64,000 nucleotides of DNA from Methylobacter tundripaludum (GTDB lineage: Bacteria > Pseudomonadota > Gammaproteobacteria > Methylococcales > Methylomonadaceae): positions 1 to 64,000 of the forward strand of contig NZ_PTIY01000007.1 in NCBI RefSeq assembly GCF_002934365.1, given 5' to 3'. The notes under the pieces were generated by a model. The model worked only from the letters and a program-made list of their open reading frames with translations. It made no database searches and was not told the origin of the DNA. Positions 36,270 through 47,767 of the stretch are shown one piece after another (position 1 is the stretch's first letter; the number at the start of each line of letters is the position of its first letter). A program made the translations under genes and the position numbers.

Positions 36270-36623
36270 TCAAGCAAATGCCGACCGGTTCGCTGGCTCT
36301 AACTTGACCTGCATAGCTGCCCATCCTGTCCTGCTAATGGAACAGTGTTTTAATGTCGCGGGAGCTGTGCAGAACCCTGACAATGTCGGCGCATCTTTAA
36401 GCGGAAGATAAAAAATCAGATAACTGCCGACCGGAAAACTCCGCAAATCTTGGGCCAGTTCATCGCGGCTTTCCCCTAAGCCCGGAAATTCGGCAATCAG
36501 GAAGCATTTTTCTTGGATGGAATCCATAAACTTATCGGCGTTATTGGGGCTGTCCTGTGCGATATGCCACCAAATCTCATCAAGATCGGTTTCAGCCTGG
36601 GGCTTTTTTAACAAACGCGGCAT
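36270..36623 (-). pseudogene. parE: ParE-family toxin with a C-terminal frameshift
   Basis: The first 75 or so residues are a clear ParE/RelE-fold toxin (KPQAETDLDEIWWHIAQDS, FPGLGESRDELAQDLRSFPVGSYLIFYLPLKD). The reading frame then turns into unrelated sequence. In the neighbouring frame the DNA gives ADIVRVLHSSRDIKTLFH followed by a stop at 36334-36336, exactly the expected ParE ending. One base is missing near 36389-36393. The toxin thus lacks its last beta strand and helix and carries a foreign tail of about 40 residues, which should abolish or weaken it, unless this is a sequencing error. Its start overlaps the parD stop by one base (TAATG). Confidence 0.85.
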
Positions 36624-36883
36624 TATTTTGTGTTTTCTTTGTCCACAAGCCGTTCACGCCCGCGTTTTTTGATGCTTTCCATGTCCAGTGGGGTCGATTC
36701 GCCGCTGTCCATCCCAAGCCTGATCTCTTTTTTCAGTTCCTCAAGGCGCAGGCCGCGAACCTGATCACGTTCCTCCATGAGGCGCAAGGCATCACGGATG
36801 ACCTCGCTTGCCGAATGGTAAAGGCCGCTGTCCAGCTTGTTTTTGACCAGCTCTTCAAAATGAGGGGTAAGGGAAATGTTCAT
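36623..36883 (-). CDS. parD: ParD-family antitoxin
   Basis: An 86-residue ribbon-helix-helix antitoxin. The first 45 residues (NISLTPHFEELVKNKL, then SGLYHSASEVIRDALRLMEERD) bind DNA as a dimer; the charged tail (KKEIRLGMDSGESTPLDME) normally covers ParE. Coupled to the frameshifted parE through TAATG. With its toxin damaged it may remain only as a repressor. It resembles the orphan ParD at 159-437, and cross-binding is conceivable but untested. Confidence 0.93.
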   Translation of the reverse strand: MNISLTPHFEELVKNKLDSGLYHSASEVIRDALRLMEERDQVRGLRLEELKKEIRLGMDSGESTPLDMESIKKRGRERLVDKENTK

Positions 36884-37165
36884 GGGTTTTGCTCCGCCGC
36901 TAAAATAACAACAAATAACAATTTATGTTATTTTTAACGGGAAGTCCACAATAAAGACCAAGCCTGTGAGTGTCGCTTTCTCTATATGCTGGGCAGTTAC
37001 GTTGTAGGGATTGCGCTATGAGTTGAATCTAAAGAATTAAAGTTAGCATCGAATTGTGTAGGATGCTGCCGACGCAAGGAGGCGCATCAATCATCGCGGA
37101 GATGCGCTTTATTTTGTCCTGCGCATCCCACCGAGCTAAAATCATATTAGCCGTTTAAATTTCGA
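36884..37165. other. Gap with a GCGCATC palindrome
   Basis: No gene is seen. GGCGCATC (37081-37088) and GATGCGC (37102-37108) are inverted, preceded by GGATGCTGCCGACGCAAGGA and followed by TGCGCATCC. This is another short repeat of dispersed type between the ParDE locus and the end of the large STAND-like gene. Confidence 0.4.
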
Positions 37166-40100
37166 TTATGAAAGTGAACGTAAGTACACAGCAAAACAGG
37201 TATCTTTCCTAATTGCTTCAGCTTGATCGGACGGTTCTATTCTATCAATGTTTAGGATGTTTATATCAGAGCGCTCCCCAGAATGAATAATAGCCGCTGC
37301 AACAACTTCAAGAGCAACGATAGTACGATGCCTGTTTAACCACTCACGGAGAAGTTCAAATATTTGGGCAACCTGTTCACCTTGCTTTAGATATTTATCA
37401 ATCAAATGCTCTATCCGCCAATAAGCGTCTGACTTTTGAATAATTACGTCTAATTTCTCGAAAAAATCTGTTTTATCAATCAGTGTTTCTTTTCGCCACC
37501 GTTCCTCAAGCCGAGAATCGAGATATGTACGTCGGAATTCAAACCAGCCACGATCATTACAGTGTTCCCAGATAAAATGAATATCCATGGAATTCAAATA
37601 ATCGAGATAAGGGATAAGAACCTCAAACTGGCGAATGTTATTAACACCTGGATGATCGAAAACCTTGATGCCTAGCTGAAAGTGTAGATGCTCCAGCAAC
37701 TTGCGAGGCTCTGGGCAACTAGAAATGGCCTCTTCTGCCAACTCAATCGAAGTCGGCGAAGCAATATAGAGTGCGTTTTGAACATACTTTCCGGTGAAAC
37801 GCAGATGCTTCCAATGTTTAATTAATAATTGTTCCGCCGTTGATGCATTTAGTGTCGGAAATAAACCAGCAATAATGAAATCAAGCTTATGTCCGCTGTA
37901 CCATTCCAATGGAACTTCAGCTCCCCGTTTCTGCAAAGCCACATCAAGCTCAACCGTCAATTCATCTGCCCAAATATGTTTCCCAAGTTGCCACCAATTA
38001 CCCCATTCATCGTCTTGGAGTTTTTCGATAAAAGCGGGAATTGCTGATTGGTCGCCTCGTTCTAATCTTGCCCTTAAAATTTTGTTAGCTAACGGCTCGT
38101 TAGTATCAATTGCATTCAGCAATTTTAAATCATCAGATTCCAATGTTGCCGCCCAAAGCTCGAAGGCCTGAATACGTAAATATTTATCGTTTTCTGTGCT
38201 AAGCCAAAGCTGTTGCAATTTTTGCCGCGAAGCAGAAGACATTCCTTTACCAGTGCCCCTTTGTTTACGTTTCCAGTTGCTCTTAGCATGTGAGAAAAAA
38301 GGAGAAAAGAAATCGGCTTCCTCTCGTATACGACTCAATGCTGCCAACTCTTGCGCTATAAATGCGACAGCATCGGGGTGATCAACGCCCCGCAACATAC
38401 AAGTGATAGGCCAACGTAAATCCTCACTGTTTGCCCTTTCGATAAAATAGTGTAAAGCCGTTTCTGGCAAAGCTTTATTAAATGCCCAAGAAATATTATC
38501 TGCTGCAAGATTATCCCTTGGTGAAAATGAATCATCCTCAACGCTATTAATGGGCAATTGAGCCCACACATCACAAACAGCTTCAAGCAGTTGTTTGTGA
38601 TTATCACCACAGCATTCAGCTGCCGCCCATAGATAATCAGCCAAATACTCAATCTTGTTTGAATCTATAGACCAGCAGATAGAAATGCTATTGCCTAATG
38701 ACGGATCGGCCAAATGACCGGCCAAACGAAGTGCACCGCAACGCATGCCTTTTGAAAGATCAGATTGTTTCAAAACTTCGTCGACTTTTTGGATTAAGCT
38801 ACTCCCAAACCGTAATTTTGCATGTTCAATTTGGTAGTCTTTCCATGGTGCATCAACTCCGGGTTCAACACAACAACATAGCTGAACACCTGCACTTACA
38901 TCACCATTGCGAAACCGCGCCATCATGGACGGGAAGGAATCGTCACGAAATTTTTTAGTAAGTTCGATGACATGCTGTGACTCAGTTTCAGATAAAACCT
39001 GCAAAGCAGCATATCGCAAGGCATTATTTGAACGATCAAATAGATTTGGAGAAGTTAGCCATTGGTTAATGGCTGTAAGTTTTGCTGTGCTTTGTTTGTG
39101 CGAAGTTAACCTGCAATTTTTTAGCGCATAGAACAATGCCAATGGATTTAATGCTTGTATTTTTAAGATGGCTTCACTTGGCACGTTTGTCTCGGTCAAA
39201 GCTGCACCTATTACATCCGCAAAAAATGGGTCTGAAAGGGCAGAGTCGTCCATACTTCCTATCTGCAATTGTTCAGCAATTGCATCAGTCAATAGCCATG
39301 CTCTAACTCGGTCATGCCGAAATGCTATTTGTTCTATTCCGCACTTGTCATTGAACTGGATAATTTCAGCACATTGAAAAACTTGACGAAATGCAGAAAG
39401 GTAATCCGACTGAGCATTTAACCAATTTTTAATTTCCGCCCAACTTGGCTCCATTCGTCGATTGCTTAACATTTCAAGGGCGACAGCGCGTATAGCTGTT
39501 CGATACTCGGATACTGTAAAGTTATCAGGCTTTTGGGCTAAACGCTGAAGACTACCATTGATGTAGTCCTTGATTACTTCTTGCGGCTCAGATTTTGCGT
39601 CGAAATCGTAAAGAGCTATAAGCAAAGGATCATTACCTAAGGCTAATGCAATCTTATCTGCATCCATTGTGGATAAGTTTTTCCCAAGCAGTAAAGCTTT
39701 TTGCTTTATAGCAGCACAAGCTTCTTGCTTTGAAAAAGAACCTGTCGAAATAGTCAATTTATCAATTCGCTTTTTGAGCTCCTCAGAAACCATTGTCAAC
39801 ATTCGAGGCCAGACAGGGCAAATCAAACGCCAACTCGGCGAAGTCACGTCACTATTTATATTAGAGCTTGGTATCCAACCGATAAGTTTCTCAAGTAACT
39901 GGGCGGGAGCGTTGGACTTATTTATATCTTCAACGACAATCATAAACGGGTCGTGCGACGAACAAAGCCCAAGTGCAATTCCTCCTATTCCGGCATCCAA
40001 GTTAGGTCTTAATCTTCTGAGTTCAGCATCAATCGCTTGCTCTAAAGTTCTTTGTGCTGCCACTATTTCATTAGTTAAAACCAAACCACAGCCACCGTTA

Positions 40101-40870
40101 TCGATATGGCTTTTTAAACGTTTGTAGCAAGTTACCGTTTTTCCGACACCAGACTCCCCAGCCAGAAAACCCATTGGAACTGGAAAGGACTCAATTAACG
40201 CTCTGTCAAGAGACCTATCAACAAGACTTTCATTTGAAACTTTTAACGGAAAGGCCTTGATGCTTTCTTCGGAAAGCGTTCGTAGCAGGGATTTCGACAA
40301 TCGTTGTTCGGCAATACCGAAAAACCGTTTACGAAGACATTCGCCTTCTGGGTCGTTATCGAGATAGTCGGCGATACGAGAACCAGACCAAATATCGATA
40401 GTAATTCCATAATCCGCAGCCGCTTTGTTGACATCGCGAATCAAGTCTTCCGGCGGCTCTCGGTTTGTTGTTAATGCTAAAGTAACCGATAGCTCAGGAT
40501 TACGCTGACGTTCATTTTTCACAATTTCCATTGTCTTTAAAACGTCTCCCGCTGGAGCTGTAGGTTTTGATCCCTGAGCCTTGACCTTCGAAGGATCGTG
40601 CAGCCATTTTTTGCGTAAACCAGCTGCTGGGCCTTTCCCATGATGAGCAGCAATCATGTGTGGTGGACTTTTACCAAAAACAAAAGCAATGCCGTCGACT
40701 GGTGACTTTACTGTACTCCCATCTGGATTCATTCCCGGATGAGCTAAATTGGCGTAAAGCAATGGGTTTGCTTTCCGTAAAACTGACGTTGCTAGGCGTT
40801 CGAAAGCACCCGCATCAGTAATTTGCTCAAGGGCGCGTGTTGTTTGGCTATGATCAAATTTTGCGGTCAT
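37166..40870 (-). CDS. Large nuclease-like/STAND NTPase protein, probable anti-phage sensor
   Basis: A protein of 1234 residues. The N-terminal 190 residues resemble a restriction-endonuclease fold: GAFERLATSVL with Glu24, PVDGIAFVF with Asp59, and HMIAAHHGKGP where His77-x-Lys79 stands in place of the usual Glu/Gln-x-Lys. A STAND-like NTPase follows, with Walker A GESGVGKT near 238-246 and Walker B FMIVVEDINKSN near 308. From about 450 to the end the protein is a helical solenoid, as expected of a sensor. This order (nuclease-like effector, STAND, solenoid) is that of Avs-type phage sensors that act when they recognise a conserved phage protein. The ATG at 40870 is preferred to an upstream TTG. 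It is AT-rich and sits between two toxin-antitoxin loci. The nuclease assignment is the weakest part. Confidence 0.75.
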   Translation of the reverse strand: MTAKFDHSQTTRALEQITDAGAFERLATSVLRKANPLLYANLAHPGMNPDGSTVKSPVDGIAFVFGKSPPHMIAAHHGKGPAAGLRKKWLHDPSKVKAQGSKPTAPAGDVLKTMEIVKNERQRNPELSVTLALTTNREPPEDLIRDVNKAAADYGITIDIWSGSRIADYLDNDPEGECLRKRFFGIAEQRLSKSLLRTLSEESIKAFPLKVSNESLVDRSLDRALIESFPVPMGFLAGESGVGKTVTCYKRLKSHIDNGGCGLVLTNEIVAAQRTLEQAIDAELRRLRPNLDAGIGGIALGLCSSHDPFMIVVEDINKSNAPAQLLEKLIGWIPSSNINSDVTSPSWRLICPVWPRMLTMVSEELKKRIDKLTISTGSFSKQEACAAIKQKALLLGKNLSTMDADKIALALGNDPLLIALYDFDAKSEPQEVIKDYINGSLQRLAQKPDNFTVSEYRTAIRAVALEMLSNRRMEPSWAEIKNWLNAQSDYLSAFRQVFQCAEIIQFNDKCGIEQIAFRHDRVRAWLLTDAIAEQLQIGSMDDSALSDPFFADVIGAALTETNVPSEAILKIQALNPLALFYALKNCRLTSHKQSTAKLTAINQWLTSPNLFDRSNNALRYAALQVLSETESQHVIELTKKFRDDSFPSMMARFRNGDVSAGVQLCCCVEPGVDAPWKDYQIEHAKLRFGSSLIQKVDEVLKQSDLSKGMRCGALRLAGHLADPSLGNSISICWSIDSNKIEYLADYLWAAAECCGDNHKQLLEAVCDVWAQLPINSVEDDSFSPRDNLAADNISWAFNKALPETALHYFIERANSEDLRWPITCMLRGVDHPDAVAFIAQELAALSRIREEADFFSPFFSHAKSNWKRKQRGTGKGMSSASRQKLQQLWLSTENDKYLRIQAFELWAATLESDDLKLLNAIDTNEPLANKILRARLERGDQSAIPAFIEKLQDDEWGNWWQLGKHIWADELTVELDVALQKRGAEVPLEWYSGHKLDFIIAGLFPTLNASTAEQLLIKHWKHLRFTGKYVQNALYIASPTSIELAEEAISSCPEPRKLLEHLHFQLGIKVFDHPGVNNIRQFEVLIPYLDYLNSMDIHFIWEHCNDRGWFEFRRTYLDSRLEERWRKETLIDKTDFFEKLDVIIQKSDAYWRIEHLIDKYLKQGEQVAQIFELLREWLNRHRTIVALEVVAAAIIHSGERSDINILNIDRIEPSDQAEAIRKDTCFAVYLRSLS

Positions 40871-40880
40871 AAGGGGCAGT

Positions 40881-41159
40881 ATGTTGGAAACTAATGGAAC
40901 CAATTCTTCGATTGATTTTGTAAAATTTATGACCGTCCGCCATTATTCATCAAAAAAACGTTTTCTGGATAAATTAAAGCAATCTCATTCAATCTATGAG
41001 GGTGATGTTCTCATTGACTTAACTATGTTAAGAAAATCAGATGCTATTCGGTGTGCAAACGAGGCTTTACAAATATGCCATAGTTCACCACGAGCCAACA
41101 TTTACCTTACTATCAATCAGCCTCAGCCAAAATCAATCGAATTGTTTCTATCGTCATGA
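40881..41159 (+). CDS. Possible small protein divergent from the STAND gene
   Basis: An open frame of 92 codons with AAGGGG four bases before ATG and a basic, partly helical product (SSKKRFLDKLKQSHSIYEGDVLIDLTMLRKSDAIRCANEAL). No family is recognised. Against it: its start is only 10 bases from that of the STAND gene on the other strand, it must contain that gene's promoter, and its end overlaps the TacT-like toxin by 47 bases. It may be spurious or a decayed gene. Confidence 0.25.
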   Translation: MLETNGTNSSIDFVKFMTVRHYSSKKRFLDKLKQSHSIYEGDVLIDLTMLRKSDAIRCANEALQICHSSPRANIYLTINQPQPKSIELFLSS

Positions 41160-41625
41160 ACAGAGTCATCGGTTGCAAAGGCGACTCCACGAAACCGCGT
41201 GAAAGGTAGAACTGCTTGGCTTGGTCGGAAAGCGCATGAACCAATAAGGCAAACACTCCGGCATCATCGGCGACGTTGACTACCCGTAGCATCGCATCGC
41301 GTAACAGTGCCTGCCCGATTCCCTGATTGTGGTAGCGCTTATCGACGGCGAGCCGACCCAGCAGCAGGACCGGCAACGGGTTGGGCATGTTGCGCGGCAT
41401 CGTCTTCGGTGCGCCCTCGTGGCTGATCGCTCCGGCCGACAGGCTGTAGTAAGCAATAACATCAGCACCGGTACACAACACGAAGCAGCGGGAAGCGCCG
41501 GAGGCATGATGCTTAAACGCGCGTTTTTTGAACCATTGGTTTAGGGATGATTCGCCGCTGTCGAAACCTGCCAACTCATGATTAGCCGTGATCGGCTCGG
41601 GCGGTGTGAAATCAAGCGCGCTCAT
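41113..41625 (-). CDS. GNAT acetyltransferase toxin, TacT type
   Basis: A 170-residue GNAT-fold enzyme of the TacT/AtaT group, toxins that acetylate the amino group of charged tRNAs and stop translation. Seen are FDSGESSLNQWFKKRAFKHHASGASRCFVL (group hallmark), VIAYYSLSAGAI, LLLGRLAVDKRYHNQGIGQALLRDAM with the acetyl-CoA pyrophosphate loop QGIGQA, and QAKQFYLSRGFVESP with the catalytic Tyr. The ATG at 41625 overlaps the antitoxin stop by four bases (ATGA), which is why it is preferred over a start three codons earlier. Antitoxin partner directly upstream. Confidence 0.93.
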   Translation of the reverse strand: MSALDFTPPEPITANHELAGFDSGESSLNQWFKKRAFKHHASGASRCFVLCTGADVIAYYSLSAGAISHEGAPKTMPRNMPNPLPVLLLGRLAVDKRYHNQGIGQALLRDAMLRVVNVADDAGVFALLVHALSDQAKQFYLSRGFVESPLQPMTLFMTIETIRLILAEAD

Positions 41626-41909
41626 TTCTCCCAAGGCGCTTTGGTCTTGAGCAGCCAGCGTAGTTTGTCAGTCGGCGGCAATGGCTGATCAAGCAGTGCC
41701 TGAAATTTAGCAAAGGCGCCTTCATCGACGGTAAAGAATGCTTGGCCGAGCAGCACGTCTTCCGCTTCACGGCAGGCGGCTTCAAGCATGAAGTCTGAGC
41801 GGCTGCGACCCAGGCGACTTGCGGCTTGGTCGATAAGATCGCGTTGTCTGGCCTTAGCGCGGATGTTGATGGAAACGGAAGCCGCTTCTTTGGCTTGTGC
41901 ATTTGGCAT
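41622..41909 (-). CDS. DUF1778 antitoxin, TacA type
   Basis: A 95-residue ribbon-helix-helix antitoxin. The DNA-binding part is SVSINIRAKARQRDLIDQAASRLGRSRSDFMLEAA. The C-terminal half (FFTVDEGAFAKFQALLDQPLPPTDKLRWLLKTKAPWE) is the GNAT-neutralising tail. GGAG lies eight to nine bases before ATG. First gene of the two-gene toxin-antitoxin operon; the complex is expected to repress its own promoter. The upstream gap contains two palindromic elements. Confidence 0.94.
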   Translation of the reverse strand: MPNAQAKEAASVSINIRAKARQRDLIDQAASRLGRSRSDFMLEAACREAEDVLLGQAFFTVDEGAFAKFQALLDQPLPPTDKLRWLLKTKAPWEK

Positions 41910-42017
41910 GGCGATACTCCTTTGTATGCAGCCTGAGCATATATTATTGTATAGAAGGTTACAACACAGGCAGCCCTATTTCCCACGCCCCGCTCTCATC
42001 GTTGTGAACAAGTGGGT

Positions 42018-42130
42018 GCCTCGAAAAACCTGTTCCGTTCATGCTTCGACAAGCTCAGCACGAACGGAACAGGTTGATTATCCTAGAGCCGTTCGCATTG
42101 AGCTTGTCGAAATGCGAGGTTTTTCGAGGC
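42018..42130. repeat. Palindromic element A, 113 bp
   Basis: Perfect 14-base terminal inverted repeats GCCTCGAAAAACCT (42018-42031) and AGGTTTTTCGAGGC (42117-42130) enclose a second perfect 12-base pair, CCTGTTCCGTTC / GAACGGAACAGG (42029-42040 and 42062-42073). Inside are TTCGACAAGCTCAGCACGAA and a divergent inverted relative with GAGCTTGTCGAA, a motif known from dispersed repeats of many bacteria. No gene inside. Confidence 0.75.
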
Positions 42131-42276
42131 TCCCAAGTATTTCAAAGCACGTCAGGTTATACTTCTGACGATCTTCGGGTTAATGCAAATCCATTCCGGC
42201 CAGATTTGTGCTGGAATGACGGTATAGCGCATTACTGTTTTTAGATAATATGTTCTAACTTAACTGGTAAAATTGA

Positions 42277-42438
42277 CCTGATTAGCAAGCTGCTTCAGCT
42301 AATTCCAAAACCGTCGTTCCGGCAGGGATTGCCGGAACCCAGATACCATGGATGGCAGGCTGAATCACATCCCTGTGTTCTGGATACCGGCAATCCCTGC
42401 CGGTATGACGACTTAGCTGAAGCATCTTGCTAATCAGG
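42277..42438. repeat. MITE-like element B, 162 bp, with nested inverted repeats
   Basis: Terminal 26-base inverted repeats (42277-42302, beginning CCTGATTAGCAAG, and 42413-42438) differ at one position. Inside lies a second inverted pair: CGTCGTTCCGGCAGGGATTG (42313 onwards) and CAATCCCTGCCGGTATGACG (42391 onwards), then GGAACCCAG / CTGGATACC. The inner core is the same as in the element at 7508-7703. No reading frame inside. The element ends 21 bases before the cytochrome gene and may carry its promoter. Confidence 0.8.
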
Positions 42439-42459
42439 TAGTTTTTTGGAGCCAAAACC

Positions 42460-43311
42460 ATGTCAGATAATTATCGCACTCGCCAAACACTTTCTCGACT
42501 CTGCGCTCTGCTGCTCTATTTCATCGGATTCTCATGTTATTCCTCTTCACTAACATTCGTTGACAATGGCCATATCGCCAAAACGATGGAGACCGATGAA
42601 CTGGTTCAAAGCGGTGGAATAAAGACGTTAACCGCAAACAACCCGACCGATTTGACAATCAAATCTTATCAAGGCGTTTCGTTAATCCCGCTGTTGGACG
42701 CCGTTTTTAATTCAGAGTGGAAAAACCGCGACGCGATTAAATTTACAGCATCGGACGGATACCAACCTATCATCCCCATTAGCGTCATCCTCAAGCACAA
42801 CGGGATCATCGCCATAGGCGAAAACGGTCAACACGGGTTTTCGCAGCTGCTTAGAAACAATCGGGAGACCGTCGATCCGGGGCCATTTTTTTTGGTGTGG
42901 GAAAATATCCAAGACATCGCCGCCAAAAATGAACCTTGGCTCAGTTGGCCGTGGCAATTAACGACCATCGAATTAACCTCATTCGAGCGGGAATATCCGC
43001 AATCAACGCCGCCCGCCGCCAGCCAGGAATCTGTTAAAAAGGGGTTTTTGGCATTTCGGCAACATTGCATAAAATGCCATGCCATTAATGGTGATGGCGG
43101 CAATATCGGACCGGAACTCAATTATCCCGTCAGCGTTACCGAATACTGGCAGCCTGAATGGCTGGTCAGATTTATCGCCGATCCGCAAAGCGTGCGGGCA
43201 AACAGTAAAATGATCCCGTTTTACCGTGATGTCGGTAACCGAGGGGAACTCATCGCTGATATTGTCGAATATCTGAAAGTGATGGCAAGCAGAAAACCGT
43301 TGAATCGTTAG
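42460..43311 (+). CDS. Periplasmic cytochrome c with a molybdopterin-domain-like N-terminal half
   Basis: A 283-residue exported protein. A signal sequence (LSRLCALLLYFIGFSCYSSSL) is followed, at about 40-170, by a segment with the pattern of the sulfite oxidase-type molybdopterin fold: SYQGVSLIPLLDAVF, AIKFTASDGYQPIIPISVIL, IIAIGENGQHG, DPGPFFLVW. The cofactor cysteine is not apparent, so this half may be a structural relative only. Residues about 195-275 are a class I cytochrome c with heme motif CIKCH at 203-207 and a likely axial Met in SKMIPF. Probable role is electron transfer with an unknown partner. The DUF2272 gene follows by 14 bases. Confidence 0.75.
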   Translation: MSDNYRTRQTLSRLCALLLYFIGFSCYSSSLTFVDNGHIAKTMETDELVQSGGIKTLTANNPTDLTIKSYQGVSLIPLLDAVFNSEWKNRDAIKFTASDGYQPIIPISVILKHNGIIAIGENGQHGFSQLLRNNRETVDPGPFFLVWENIQDIAAKNEPWLSWPWQLTTIELTSFEREYPQSTPPAASQESVKKGFLAFRQHCIKCHAINGDGGNIGPELNYPVSVTEYWQPEWLVRFIADPQSVRANSKMIPFYRDVGNRGELIADIVEYLKVMASRKPLNR

Positions 43312-43325
43312 AGGAGTCGATTGCC

Positions 43326-44063
43326 ATGCCTTATTTTCTACTCAGTATTGTTTTGCTTGTTAATGGCTGCGCTCTACTAAAGCAAGGTGAAATGCCTGCC
43401 ATTACCGCCGATGACAATGTCAGCCCATCGTTTGTTATTCCTAACGTTAGAGATCGGATGCTGTACCTTGCCCGCCAGGAATGGGAATTGTTCGGCCGTC
43501 CCGAAGTCAATTACGATATTGAGCCGCCTTCACTCACTTATCCAAGTGAAGCAAGCCATGGTCATGAAACTCTACCGCCTTTTTTCAGCCGGATTTTCAT
43601 GTATTGGTATGCTGTGACAGACCTACCGATAATCGGGCATGAAGGGGAGATTAGACCCTGGTCGGGCGCTTTTATTGTCTGGCTAGCCCGAAGCGCAGGC
43701 GTGCCTGAAAGCGATTTGCCTTCTACCGTTTTGCATTGGGATTATATTGAGCATGTGATGTCGGCCGGTTCCGAAGACAGGTTTGTAAGCCATGACATCA
43801 GCACTTATGCCCCTAAACCCGGAGACATTATTTGTACGCCACGGGGTGAAGCTTTTATCCAGTCAATTCGCAGCTATAACGATCTAAGACGCGGGGCTTA
43901 CCACTGTGATTTAGTGGTTGCACAACGGCCTGGAGAGCTTGACGTAATAGGCGGCAATGTCCTGGATGCGGTCACTTTAGCCCATATCAAACTGGACGGA
44001 GCGGGAAAGGTGCTGCCCACAAAAACCAGGCCATGGTCGTTGGCGATAGAACAGCGAAATTAA
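43326..44063 (+). CDS. DUF2272 domain lipoprotein
   Basis: A 245-residue protein with a short hydrophobic N terminus ending in VLLVNGCALL, a fair lipobox with Cys15. The rest matches DUF2272, a family related to cell-wall amidase-like folds: WSGAFIVWLARSAGVP, FVSHDISTYAPKPGDIICTPRG, and YHCDLVVAQRPGELDVIGGNVLDAV, where the Cys/His-containing blocks would form the active site if it is an enzyme. GAGGAG lies eight to nine bases before ATG. It shares a transcript with the cytochrome upstream. Substrate unknown. Confidence 0.82.
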   Translation: MPYFLLSIVLLVNGCALLKQGEMPAITADDNVSPSFVIPNVRDRMLYLARQEWELFGRPEVNYDIEPPSLTYPSEASHGHETLPPFFSRIFMYWYAVTDLPIIGHEGEIRPWSGAFIVWLARSAGVPESDLPSTVLHWDYIEHVMSAGSEDRFVSHDISTYAPKPGDIICTPRGEAFIQSIRSYNDLRRGAYHCDLVVAQRPGELDVIGGNVLDAVTLAHIKLDGAGKVLPTKTRPWSLAIEQRN

Positions 44064-44148
44064 AATACGAGTATCAGAATGGATGCATCAATCAACCAGG
44101 CAAACCATAAGGTCGGCCCGGTTGTTAAAGCGCCGTTAGATTTTTAAG

Positions 44149-44173
44149 CGTCAGTTAAACTGACGGAGTTTTT
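44149..44173 (+). terminator. Intrinsic terminator after the DUF2272 gene
   Basis: CGTCAGT pairs with ACTGACG around a three-base loop (44149-44165), followed by GGAGTTTTT. Correct orientation for the plus-strand cytochrome-DUF2272 unit, facing the gyrB 3' end. Confidence 0.65.
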
Positions 44174-44198
44174 CACCGACTCTGTGATTCGACCATGA

Positions 44199-47757
<3,559 letters not shown>

Positions 47758-47767
47758 TACTGCGCTA

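Noticed and set aside
42018-42438. CRISPR array from the repeated phrases near 42 kb
   Set aside because: The repeats are inverted and of two unrelated kinds, not direct repeats with regular spacers, and no cas gene is near.
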